Source of the DNA: Lachnospiraceae bacterium
GTDB taxonomy: Bacteria; Bacillota; Clostridia; Lachnospirales; Lachnospiraceae
Direction of reading: 5' to 3'
NCBI GenBank assembly: GCA_029005135.1
Contig: JAQXFO010000085.1
Coordinates: 1 to 64,000 of the forward strand
Length of the DNA: 64,000 bases
In this document: positions 34,732 to 43,544 of the stretch, piece by piece
Layout of the letters: each line of letters begins with the position of its first letter
Position numbering within the stretch: the first letter of the stretch is position 1
Made by a program: the position numbers and the translations under genes
The notes under the pieces: model-generated
Told to the model about the DNA's origin: nothing
Database searches by the model: none
Seen by the model: only the letters and a program-made list of their open reading frames with translations

Positions 34732-35598
34732 CTACGGAAGAGGCGGCAGCTTATCGACCGGCATCGTCAGACCGGTCCAGAGTTTAAAGGAGACGGCGGC
34801 CTGACCGATCAGCATCGGCAGGCCGTTTATAATGGTGCAGCCGGCCTTTTCGGCATCCTCAAGAAGGAGGGTCCTGGCCGGATGGTAGATCGCGTCAAAG
34901 ACGGTCAGTTCACCGGGAAGGGCAAAGCCGTCGAGGGGTGAGCAGCCGGCTGTCGGCCCCATGCCCACGCTGGTGGCATTGGCCAGCAGGGGATGGGCGG
35001 CCAGAGATTGTTTCAGAGCGTCGGTGTCCCCAAAGCGGCGGATCGTGATCGCGGTGGAGGAAACATCGGACAGACGGTCCGCGGCAGTCTCCATACGGTC
35101 GAAGGAGCGGTCGCTGCGGCAGTAGACATCGACAGCGGTAAAGCCGTTGAGCGCCGCCGCAATGAGGATCGACGAAGCAGCACCGCCTCCGCCCAGAAGC
35201 GTCATGGAACGACCCTCCGGGACAAAGCCGCCCTGTCGCAGGGCATAGAGAAAACCGGCGCCGTCAGAGGTCTCGCCGCGCAGATGCCCATCCCTGCAGA
35301 TGACGGTATTGACGGCACCTCCGATGCGGGCTTCCAGTGACAGATCATCGAGAAAACCGATGATGGCGGTCTTGTCCGGCATCGTGACGTTAAAGCCGCG
35401 GCAGCCTTCGCCCAGAAGATAGTTGATGGTGCCCTCAAGGCCCCTTTCGGCACTGTCCGCCAGGATGTAGACGGCATCGAGGGACAGGGCGGCAAAGGCG
35501 GCGTTATGGATTTTCGGCGACAGGCTGTGGGCAACGGGATGACCGATGAGCGCGTAGAGCTGCGTCGTTTCATCGGAACGGTTGACAAGATGTGACAT
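34732..35598 (-). CDS. aroE: shikimate dehydrogenase
   Basis: LYALIGHPVAHSLSPKIHNAAFAALSLDAVY; FNVTMPDKTAI; LLGGGGAASSILIAAA; the 441-aa ORF in the track is over-extended, true start is ATG at 35598. Confidence 0.95.
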   Translation of the reverse strand: MSHLVNRSDETTQLYALIGHPVAHSLSPKIHNAAFAALSLDAVYILADSAERGLEGTINYLLGEGCRGFNVTMPDKTAIIGFLDDLSLEARIGGAVNTVICRDGHLRGETSDGAGFLYALRQGGFVPEGRSMTLLGGGGAASSILIAAALNGFTAVDVYCRSDRSFDRMETAADRLSDVSSTAITIRRFGDTDALKQSLAAHPLLANATSVGMGPTAGCSPLDGFALPGELTVFDAIYHPARTLLLEDAEKAGCTIINGLPMLIGQAAVSFKLWTGLTMPVDKLPPLP

Positions 35599-35647
35599 AG
35601 AGAACCTCAGGTTTGTTTTTTTCAAGTTTACCACAGAAAGGGCAATT

Positions 35648-36925
35648 ATGAAATCAGTGACAGCGGGAAGTCTGACGATCGGGCACGGGATGCCGAAGAT
35701 CTTTGTGCCCGTCATGGCGAAGACACGGGAAGAGGTGCTTGCGGCGGTAAAAAAAGCAGCCGCCAGTGCCGCCGATGCCCTGGAATTCCGGGCCGATGCC
35801 TGTGATTGTCTGACGGATGCGGAGGCACTGGTCTCGCTTATCTCTGAGATACGGGGGATTATCGGCGTCATGCCGCTGCTTCTGACAATCCGGACGCGGC
35901 GGGAGGGAGGCCTGGCCGACCTGACCGATGAGGCGTATCGGCAGCTTCTTCTGGCTCTTATCGAACGAGGCGGGTTTGAACTGCTGGATGCCGAAGAAGC
36001 CCGCTGCGGCGATGCTGTGCCGGCGGCAGCGAAGGAAAAGGGCATCGCGGTTGTCATGTCCTATCACGATTTTCAGGCGACACCATCCGCGGAGATCATA
36101 ACAGAGCGGCTATGCCGGATGGAAGCGCGGGGGGCCGCCATTGCCAAGATCGCGGTCATGCCCTTAGCGCAGGCGGATGTGGCCGCCATTCTGGAGTCGG
36201 CCGCCGAAAGCCGTCGCCGTCTGAATATCCCGCATCTTATCATCGGCATGGGCAGGATCGGTCTGGTGACCCGTCTGGCGGGCGAGGCGCTCGGGTTCTG
36301 CCTGACCTTTGCCTCCTGCGGCGAGGCGAGTGCCCCGGGACAGATTGACAGCCGTCTTATGCGGCGCTATCTGGCCGGCATTCACCACATCAGGCAGACG
36401 GATCGGCTGATTTATCTGACCGGCTTCATGGGCAGCGGCAAATCTACCATTGCCCGTCAGCTCGGTCTTCTGACCGGCCAGATCGTCTACGAACTGGATG
36501 ACATGATCGAAGAGGAAGCCGGTGCTGCCATCCGCGAGATCTTTGCTGCCGAGGGCGAAGAGGGATTCCGTCGCCGTGAACATGGGATGCTGAAGCGTCT
36601 CAGCCGGGAGAAGGGCGGTATCGTCTCGACGGGCGGCGGCGTGCCGATGCGAGCCGAAAATGTGCGTCTGATGACCTATTCCGGCCGCACCGTCTACCTG
36701 CGGGCGCAGCCCGGGACGATCCGGGAACACCTGAAGGACCAGATCGCCGTCAGGCCCATGCTGCAGGGCGATGACAGCGGACGCCGCATCACGGAGCTGA
36801 TGGCGCTGCGCCGGGCCGCTTATGAGGGCGCCGCGGATCACATCATTGATATCGATGAAAAAAGTATCGAAGAGATCGCTCTCGAACTGATTTTGGTAGT
36901 TGAAAATGAGGACGAGATGGTATAA
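35648..36925 (+). CDS. bifunctional type I 3-dehydroquinate dehydratase (AroD) - shikimate kinase (AroK) fusion
   Basis: AroD domain (ALEFRADACD, VMSYHDFQATP, AKIAVMP) followed in frame by YLTGFMGSGKSTIARQLG...ELDDMIEEEAG...STGGGVPM; start moved to ATG 35648. Confidence 0.93.
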   Translation: MKSVTAGSLTIGHGMPKIFVPVMAKTREEVLAAVKKAAASAADALEFRADACDCLTDAEALVSLISEIRGIIGVMPLLLTIRTRREGGLADLTDEAYRQLLLALIERGGFELLDAEEARCGDAVPAAAKEKGIAVVMSYHDFQATPSAEIITERLCRMEARGAAIAKIAVMPLAQADVAAILESAAESRRRLNIPHLIIGMGRIGLVTRLAGEALGFCLTFASCGEASAPGQIDSRLMRRYLAGIHHIRQTDRLIYLTGFMGSGKSTIARQLGLLTGQIVYELDDMIEEEAGAAIREIFAAEGEEGFRRREHGMLKRLSREKGGIVSTGGGVPMRAENVRLMTYSGRTVYLRAQPGTIREHLKDQIAVRPMLQGDDSGRRITELMALRRAAYEGAADHIIDIDEKSIEEIALELILVVENEDEMV

Positions 36926-36981
36926 TATAAAGCGTAATCGTGTGAATTTTCAAATTTTTGACGAGATTCAGGAGGTTTTTC

Positions 36982-37539
36982 ATGGTATCAGCAGGTGATT
37001 TCAGAAACGGCATGACAGTCCAGATCGACGGCAACGTTATGCAGATCATCGAATTCCAGCACGTCAAACCGGGCAAAGGCGCTGCCTTCGTTCGTACAAA
37101 AATGAAGAATATCATCAGCGGCGGTGTGGTTGAAAAGACCTTCAGACCGACTGAAAAATTTGAGAACGCCATCATTGAGAAGAAAAAGATGCAGTACCTC
37201 TACAATGACGGTATGTTCTATGTTTTCATGGATCCGGAATCCTTTGAACAGACAAGCCTTAGCATTGACGAAGTCGGCGATGCCATGAAGTTCGTCAAGG
37301 AAAACTTTGAGTGTACCCTGATCTCTTTCCAGGGCAAGGTTTTCAGTGTCGAACCGCCTCTGTTTGTTGAACTTGAGGTTACCGAGACAGAACCGGGTCT
37401 GGCCGGCAATACGGCTCAGGGTGCCAGCAAACCGTGCACACTGGAGACAGGTGCTGTTGTTCAGGTCCCGCTGTTCGTCAATATCGGCGATGTCCTTCAG
37501 ATCGACACCAGAACCGGTGAGTATCTGAAGCGTGTCTGA
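36982..37539 (+). CDS. efp: translation elongation factor P
   Basis: [52 protein letters not shown]. Confidence 0.97.
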   Translation: MVSAGDFRNGMTVQIDGNVMQIIEFQHVKPGKGAAFVRTKMKNIISGGVVEKTFRPTEKFENAIIEKKKMQYLYNDGMFYVFMDPESFEQTSLSIDEVGDAMKFVKENFECTLISFQGKVFSVEPPLFVELEVTETEPGLAGNTAQGASKPCTLETGAVVQVPLFVNIGDVLQIDTRTGEYLKRV

Positions 37540-37570
37540 TCCATCCAAAAACCCATAACGTATGATATCT

Positions 37571-37594
37571 GCGGCAGTCCGAACGGACTGCCGC
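37571..37594 (+). terminator. hairpin after efp (probable terminator, weak U tract)
   Basis: GCGGCAGTCC-GAAC-GGACTGCCGC perfect 10-bp stem. Confidence 0.6.
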
Positions 37595-37882
37595 AGCGTT
37601 GTTTCCGGCGAAAATGACAGGATATTATCCCGTCTGACCTTCTTTTCTCTTATTCTGACACGCTATTCCCTTTTTCCTATCCGGTTTTATTCTTACCCGG
37701 ATCCTCATCCGAATCTTCATCCGCATTATTTCGAAATCTTTTCGCTTTATCTTTTTTTTCGGTTTTTCAGGTCTTTCATTTTTCCCTTCTTTATCATTTC
37801 CCTTCCCTATGGTTTTCCTATCACCTCTCTTATTGATGACGCCGCCATGACGGCGCATCGGGCATGCCCGGAAAGGAGTTTT

Positions 37883-38812
37883 ATGAATTACGAAAGCTTT
37901 AAATGGTCACTGCTGGAAGCTGTCAGAAATCAGACCGACAGCGGGACAACGGTGAGGCTGCAGCACATCAGCGGCATCAACGGCGTGGATCATGACGGCA
38001 TCACGCTGTCGGCGCCCCGGGGGCGTCTGGCACCGGTTATTTCACTGGAGCCCTATTATACCCGGTTTCGGAACGGCAGCAGTCTGGCTTGTCTGGCCGG
38101 AGATATTATTGACCGTCATATCGCATCGGTGAGGGAGAGGCAGCTGACCCTGCGGGAGAGGCCTGATTTTTCTGCTGTGAAGGACCGGATTTGTTTCCGG
38201 GTGATCAACGCGGCCATGAATCGACAGCTGCTGGAAACGATACCTCATGTGCGGAAGCTGGATCTGGCGGTGATTTTCTATATCCGGATGGCCTTTGACG
38301 GCGGTTCCGAGCTGTCGGTCATGGTGTCCCTGGAGGACCAGACGCGTTGGGATGTGACGACGGAGACGCTGTACGGGACGGCACTGGCCAATACGGCCCG
38401 CCTGAAAAAGCCTGTCCTTCTGCCTCTTGACAGAGCTCTCCGCCGGTGCCTTGAGGAGGCGGACCCCGCGGCGCCCGTCCCCGAAGAGCTGTGGGAACCG
38501 GTGTCCGGCATGGGAGAGCACGGTGACTGCGGTCTGTTCCTTATGACGACGGAGGATCGCATCTACGGTGCCTGCTGTCTCTTTTATCCGGCGCTTCTTC
38601 AGGAGGCAGCCCGTCTGCTGGACGGTGATCTGCTGATTATTCCCAGTTCGGTCCATGAGATACTGATCCTTGTGGAGGATACGGCCGTCAGCGTTGACAT
38701 GCTGGAGGAGACGGTGAAGACGGTCAATGAGACGGAAGTCCTGCCGGAGGAGGTGTTGTCGGGACATGTGTACCGCTTTGGCCGGCATGATGATGACATA
38801 AGCTACGCCTGA
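37883..38812 (+). CDS. DUF5688 family protein
   Basis: Family-like features: N-term MNYESFKWSLLEAVRNQ, ...VMVSLEDQTRWDVTTETLYGTALANT...; start moved to ATG 37883 (SD AAAGGAG). Confidence 0.7.
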   Translation: MNYESFKWSLLEAVRNQTDSGTTVRLQHISGINGVDHDGITLSAPRGRLAPVISLEPYYTRFRNGSSLACLAGDIIDRHIASVRERQLTLRERPDFSAVKDRICFRVINAAMNRQLLETIPHVRKLDLAVIFYIRMAFDGGSELSVMVSLEDQTRWDVTTETLYGTALANTARLKKPVLLPLDRALRRCLEEADPAAPVPEELWEPVSGMGEHGDCGLFLMTTEDRIYGACCLFYPALLQEAARLLDGDLLIIPSSVHEILILVEDTAVSVDMLEETVKTVNETEVLPEEVLSGHVYRFGRHDDDISYA

Positions 38813-38820
38813 CCGGGAAA

Positions 38821-38865
38821 AGCCGGCCGGGGCAGCCGGAAAAGGACCGGCGCCACCGGCCGGCT
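38821..38865 (+). terminator. long GC-rich stem-loop after DUF5688 gene
   Basis: AGCCGGCCGG...CCGGCCGGCT perfect 10-bp arms with internal structure; no U tract. Confidence 0.4.
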
Positions 38866-38931
38866 GAACCGCAGCCGGTTTGACCGACAGACGAGGGTTG
38901 GGGGATTCCTGTGCTTTTTCGGAATTTATAC

Positions 38932-38960
38932 TTGCGAAGAAGGTCCGAATAGGTTATTAT
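38932..38960 (+). promoter_or_regulatory. promoter of tRNA-Ala/tRNA-Arg unit
   Basis: TTGCGA-N17-TATTAT. Confidence 0.6.
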
Positions 38961-38973
38961 ATGAATTTGTCAG

Positions 38974-39045
38974 GGGGATATAGCTCAGTGGGAGAGCGTT
39001 CGGTTCGCATCCGAAAGGCCGTGGGTTCAAATCCCATTATCTCCA
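38974..39045 (+). tRNA. tRNA-Ala (CGC)
   Basis: GGGGATA/TATCTCC acceptor with G3-U70, anticodon stem TTCGG-TTCGCAT-CCGAA, T arm GTGGG-TTCAAAT-CCCAT. Confidence 0.95.
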
Positions 39046-39077
39046 TTTCGTTTGCCGGCTATGCCGGCATATTATTT

Positions 39078-39149
39078 GCGTCTGTAGCTCAGTGGATAGA
39101 GCACCGGATTCCGGTTCCGGGTGCGCGGGTTCGACTCCTGCCAGACGCG
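39078..39149 (+). tRNA. tRNA-Arg (CCG)
   Basis: GCGTCTG/CAGACGC acceptor; anticodon stem CCGGA-TTCCGGT-TCCGG; T arm GCGGG-TTCGACT-CCTGC. Confidence 0.95.
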
Positions 39150-39154
39150 TGTCA

Positions 39155-39195
39155 GGCCTTTTGGCACCGCAAGGTGCCGAAAGGCCTTTTTATTT
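39155..39195 (+). terminator. Rho-independent terminator after tRNA-Arg
   Basis: GGCCTTTTGGCACC-GCAA-GGTGCCGAAAGGCC + TTTTTATTT. Confidence 0.9.
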
Positions 39196-39222
39196 GCCAG
39201 TCAATGCCTGTTATGGTAAACT
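39194..39222 (+). promoter_or_regulatory. promoter of SH3 protein gene, abutting the tRNA terminator
   Basis: TTGCCA-N17-TAAACT. Confidence 0.5.
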
Positions 39223-39232
39223 TATGACAATA

Positions 39233-39253
39233 ATAGTTATTCGCAATAACTAT
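39233..39253 (+). other. leader hairpin
   Basis: Perfect ATAGTTATT-CGC-AATAACTAT just upstream of the RBS of the SH3 protein gene. Confidence 0.6.
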
Positions 39254-39269
39254 CAATGGGGGTACAAAA

Positions 39270-40313
39270 TTGAACGAATTCAGAGAATGGTTATCCGATA
39301 ATCTCCGTTATATCATGCTGATAGCGGGCATCATCGTTATTCTGGCGGCACTCTTTTTCGGTGTGCGCGCCCTGTCCGGACTCTATGCCGGCCGCAGCGC
39401 ATCCCAGGATATGAACGCTGACAGCATGCTGGCTACCGCTGAGGTGCCGGTTCCGACAGAAACGCCTGACAGTGAAAACGAGAGTATCCCGTCCGTGACA
39501 CCGACGGAAACGGTCTATCTGGGAGGAAAACTGGAGAAGGATGCCGACACGGCCGTCAACACTCTGATCGGCAGTTATTACCAGGCGCTGACAGCGCGGG
39601 ACGCCGAGGCTGTCCGCGCACTGACACTGGATCTGTCCGATGAGGATGCCGCCGCTGTGACGGCGGCACCGGTCACGCAGTACCGTGATCTGGCAGTTTA
39701 CACCAAGAAGGCCGAGAGTGACGATATGATGATCGTCTATGCTTATTATCATTATCAGACAGACGGCGCTGCCGTTCTGCCGGGCCTCAGCCAGCTGGTG
39801 ATCAAAAAAGACGATGCCGGCAGCTGGAAGATCATGACAGCAGAACCGGAAGCGGCCCTGGCGGCCTACCTGACGAAGCTCAATGAGCAGGAGGATGTCA
39901 GTACACTGATCGGCAGCGTCCGCACCGAATACGACACGGCCGTCGCGGCGGCGGAAGCCGCCCAGGCCGAAGCGGAGGCCAAGGCCGCCGCCGAAGCCCA
40001 GGCCCAGGCCGAAGCGGAAGCCAAAGCCGCCGCCGAAGCCCAGGCCCAGGCCGAGGCGGAAGCCAAGGCTGCCGCCGAAGCCCAGGCAAAGGCCGAAGCG
40101 GAAGCCAAGGCTGCCGCCGAAGCCGAGACACCGGCCCGTCTTATCTCAACCTGCAACGTCCGTTCCGGCCCGGGCTATGATTATGCCGTGATTTATCCGG
40201 ATCTGCCGGGCGGCACCGAGGTGACGGTCATCGGTCGTACCGATGCCGGCTGGCGCCACATCCGCGTTGGTGATATCGACGGCTATGTGGGCGGCCGGTT
40301 CATCGCCTACTGA
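39270..40313 (+). CDS. membrane-anchored SH3 domain-containing protein with Ala/Glu/Lys/Gln repeat linker
   Basis: N-term TM; AEAEAKAAAEAQAQ repeats; C-term ISTCNVRSGPGYDYAVIYPDLPGGTEVTVIGRTDAGWRHIRVGDIDGYVGGRFI bacterial SH3; TTG start. Confidence 0.87.
   Translation: MNEFREWLSDNLRYIMLIAGIIVILAALFFGVRALSGLYAGRSASQDMNADSMLATAEVPVPTETPDSENESIPSVTPTETVYLGGKLEKDADTAVNTLIGSYYQALTARDAEAVRALTLDLSDEDAAAVTAAPVTQYRDLAVYTKKAESDDMMIVYAYYHYQTDGAAVLPGLSQLVIKKDDAGSWKIMTAEPEAALAAYLTKLNEQEDVSTLIGSVRTEYDTAVAAAEAAQAEAEAKAAAEAQAQAEAEAKAAAEAQAQAEAEAKAAAEAQAKAEAEAKAAAEAETPARLISTCNVRSGPGYDYAVIYPDLPGGTEVTVIGRTDAGWRHIRVGDIDGYVGGRFIAY
39966..40124 (+). repeat. 42-nt in-frame tandem repeat (three full copies + one partial)
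   Basis: gccgaagcggaagccaaagccgccgccgaagcccaggcccag and near-identical copies at 39966, 40008, 40050, 40092. Confidence 0.92.
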
Positions 40314-40359
40314 TCAGATTGTTTTTGATGACTTTTTGAGTTAACAAGGAGCTGCCGTT

Positions 40360-43300
40360 ATGAAAAAAGGCCTGGCGATCATACTGAGCCTGACATTGAT
40401 CCTGACTTCCGCCTCCGCTGTTTATGCCGATGAGACAACAGGGGGCTCGCAGACATCTTCTGCCGAAAGTACGCTGACCTCCGAGGCGGCTTCTGACGAG
40501 GCGCCGGCAGAGTCAGGCGCGTCAGAAGGGCCTGCTGCGCCGGGAGAGGAGACTCCCGACGGGACATCGGCCGGCGCGGAAGCCGGAACGGAAGAAGCGG
40601 CGGATGACAACGGCAGCGACGAGACAGACACACCGTCCGCTATCAGCGGCGGGGACAGGCTTCATAATGCCGGAGAACTGGTATCCGGCGGTCTCTATGT
40701 GATCCGCAGTGCGGCTGCCTCCCAATATGTCCTTGATGTGCAGGGCGGCGCCACCGAGATCCGGACGAATATTCAGCTTCACAAATACAACGACACCAAT
40801 GCCGAAAAGTGGTTTGTGCTGACCAATCGCGACGGCAGCTATACCTTCATATCGGCATCCGCCGGCCGGGCGGTGGATCTGGCGGACAGCTATGCCGCTG
40901 ACGGCAGCAATCTTCAGATCTATACCGCCAATTTCGAGGCATCTCAGCGCTGGATCCTCCGGGATGCCGGCAGCGGTTCCTATTTCATCTGTCATGCCCA
41001 GAGCGGTCTGCCGGTGACAATCGCCGGCGGCTATGCCAACGGTACCAATATCGCCCTCGGCAGCAGCTATACCGATGCCTGCCGTTTTACCTTTGAGAAG
41101 CTGACGCCGGAGGATTTGTCGGGCACCTGGCTGCTTCAGTGTGCCGAAGACAGTGCGCTGACGGCCGGCATCACCGGCGGTGAGCTCCGGCTGACGAAGA
41201 AGACGGGAGCCGATACACAGCGCTTCAGCGTGTCTCTTCAGTCGAACGGTTATTACACGATAACGGCCTTGTCGGATAATCGCCGTCTGGCTCTGGATCC
41301 GTCGGCCAAGGCCGGCCGGGGGATCCGCCTGGTGAGCGGGACGACGGACGATTATCAGTACTGGCGCCTGGTGCGGTCCGAGGACGGTACTGTCATCATT
41401 TTTTCTAAGGCCGCACCGCACGTCTGCCTGCAGATCAGCGGTGCGCTGACAGAAGGCAGCCTCTTTGAAAGCGGCAATTTTGACAAAACAGCGGGACAGA
41501 CGCTGCGTTTTGTTGATCCTGACAAGGGCACTTTTTCAGGCAGCTTCGTGGTGAGATCCGCCAAGTATCCCGACCGGGTTCTTGATATCGCTTCGGGCAG
41601 CCTGGATGACGGCGCCAACGTACAGTCCTATAACAATAACTGGACAGAGGCTCAGGTCTACGAATTCAGAAAAGCCCTGAAAACCGATGATACGGTCTAT
41701 TACATCATAAGCCGGAAGTCCGGCAAGGCCCTTGCCTGTGACGGGACACCGGCCAACGATGTGAATGTGATCCAGACGACGCTGACAGGTGCCGATAATC
41801 AGAAATGGGTTATTACCGGCGAAGCCGACGGCACCGTCTCGATCAGCCCCTACAGTAATACAGCCCTGGCGCTGGATATCGCGGGCGGCTCTCTGGATTA
41901 CCGTGTTAATGTCCGGGTTCACAAGGCGAATAAAACGGCGGCACAGAAGTGGTATCTGTCCTCAAACAAAATCACCGCCTGTGAACTGACCGGCACCACC
42001 ACACTGACGGTCACAGCGGAGAATCAAGACACCGGCGTGACCGGTGATGACGGCAAGGTTTATCTGTTTGCCGTCGACCCGACGACCTATACTGTCGGCA
42101 GCCGGCAGCCCGTGGCCTCGGCGGCAGCCGGCAGCACCATGACCTTCACTTTCAAGGGGTTCAATAAGCAGGCCCATGTCAACGAGGAGTATTTCACGGC
42201 CATCCTGCTGAACGGCGTCTACCGTCTCAACAGCAACGGTATGTATATCACCAATCCGGAGGCCGCTTCAACGAAGACTATTGCCAGAACGCAGCCGCTC
42301 AATAAAAAAGGCCTGGCGATCTACTGGAGTCAGGACAAGGTGCAGGAGGCCATCAATACCCTTCATGTGAAAAATGTGGCCATGAACCTGCCTCTTGTGA
42401 CGCTGCTCCAGGGCAGCGGTGCCTCTTACAACTATAACGGCAAAACCTATTATTTTAATTCCGGCGTCAGCACCTATTACAAGGACCGTATCCGTGAACT
42501 GACGGCCGCCGGCGTTCAGGTGACGGTGGTCGTTTATGCCGACAGCAGCATTTTGAATGCTTATTCGGAATATGTGACGCCCACGGGCCGGGGCGGCTCG
42601 TCGACGGCCACCTGTTATGGGATGAATGCTCAGGAGACGGAGCCGCGGGACAAGCTGGAGGCCGCCTTTGCCTTCCTGGCCGAGACCTTTTCCGATGCGG
42701 ATGCCCATGTGGACAACTGGGTCATCGGCAATGAGCTGGACGATCCGGTCCACTGGAATTACTGCGGCACCGGTCTGGCGCTGGAGACCTACACGACGCT
42801 GTATGCGCAGGTCTACCGCCTGGCCTACAACACGATGATGAGCATCTGGGGCAATGTCAAGGTCTATGATTCGCTGGATCATGTCTGGACGACCACCAGC
42901 CGCGGGCCTCAGTATTACACGGCCAAAGGCTTTACTGACAGCCTGAATACGGTGCTGAGCGGCGAGGGCGCCATCAACTGGAATATGGCCTTCCATCCCT
43001 ACTGTTCGCCGGAACTGGATCCGCGCTTCTGGAACGGAGCCGTCTACGGGCTGACCCACGACGGCAGCACCACGCCGACCATTTCGATGTACAACATCGA
43101 CGCGCTGACGACCTATGTGGCAAACAAGTTCGGCTCTGACCATGCCATCATTCTGAGCGAGACGGGCATCAACGCCTATATTAACGGTGTTTCGGCCGAA
43201 AATGAGCAGGCGGCTGCCATTGCCTATGCCTATTACATCGCCGAATATACCGCGGGCGTTGACAATCTGATCATTCATTGTTATCAGGATACGGCAGGCG

Positions 43301-43524
43301 AGGCCGCGGGCGGCTGGCATCTGGGCCTGAAACGGGCGGACGGCAGCATCAGGCTCGCCTATAACGTCATGGCCTTCATGGACAGCACCAGACAGGGGCT
43401 GACCTGGACGCAGAACAGTCAGCAGGGCGGCGCGACCCTGGTATCGCGCATCAACCATGCGAAAGCGTGGACGGATCTGATTCCGGGTTTTGATATCAAT
43501 ACCTTTGGCGATTCGCGCTATTGA
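40360..43524 (+). CDS. secreted RICIN-repeat protein with C-terminal GH-like (DUF5722-type) domain
   Basis: Signal peptide; multiple ricin B-like repeats (e.g. YVLDVQGGATEIRTNIQLHKYNDTNAEKWFV, LALDIAGGSLDYRVNVRVHKANKTAAQKWYL); C-term KKGLAIYWSQDKVQEAINTL...DNWVIGNELDDP...IILSETGINAY. Confidence 0.85.
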   Translation: MKKGLAIILSLTLILTSASAVYADETTGGSQTSSAESTLTSEAASDEAPAESGASEGPAAPGEETPDGTSAGAEAGTEEAADDNGSDETDTPSAISGGDRLHNAGELVSGGLYVIRSAAASQYVLDVQGGATEIRTNIQLHKYNDTNAEKWFVLTNRDGSYTFISASAGRAVDLADSYAADGSNLQIYTANFEASQRWILRDAGSGSYFICHAQSGLPVTIAGGYANGTNIALGSSYTDACRFTFEKLTPEDLSGTWLLQCAEDSALTAGITGGELRLTKKTGADTQRFSVSLQSNGYYTITALSDNRRLALDPSAKAGRGIRLVSGTTDDYQYWRLVRSEDGTVIIFSKAAPHVCLQISGALTEGSLFESGNFDKTAGQTLRFVDPDKGTFSGSFVVRSAKYPDRVLDIASGSLDDGANVQSYNNNWTEAQVYEFRKALKTDDTVYYIISRKSGKALACDGTPANDVNVIQTTLTGADNQKWVITGEADGTVSISPYSNTALALDIAGGSLDYRVNVRVHKANKTAAQKWYLSSNKITACELTGTTTLTVTAENQDTGVTGDDGKVYLFAVDPTTYTVGSRQPVASAAAGSTMTFTFKGFNKQAHVNEEYFTAILLNGVYRLNSNGMYITNPEAASTKTIARTQPLNKKGLAIYWSQDKVQEAINTLHVKNVAMNLPLVTLLQGSGASYNYNGKTYYFNSGVSTYYKDRIRELTAAGVQVTVVVYADSSILNAYSEYVTPTGRGGSSTATCYGMNAQETEPRDKLEAAFAFLAETFSDADAHVDNWVIGNELDDPVHWNYCGTGLALETYTTLYAQVYRLAYNTMMSIWGNVKVYDSLDHVWTTTSRGPQYYTAKGFTDSLNTVLSGEGAINWNMAFHPYCSPELDPRFWNGAVYGLTHDGSTTPTISMYNIDALTTYVANKFGSDHAIILSETGINAYINGVSAENEQAAAIAYAYYIAEYTAGVDNLIIHCYQDTAGEAAGGWHLGLKRADGSIRLAYNVMAFMDSTRQGLTWTQNSQQGGATLVSRINHAKAWTDLIPGFDINTFGDSRY

Positions 43525-43544
43525 CAGCAGACGGAGTAAGCAGC

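Noticed and set aside
37625-37858. Lys/Arg-rich 77-aa ORF on - strand
   Set aside because: Arises from reading the complement of a T/C-rich tract; no visible RBS or recognisable family. The tract itself is reported instead.
39866-40156. Ala/Ser/Trp repeat ORFs on - strand
   Set aside because: Shadow of the 42-nt repeats in the SH3 protein gene.
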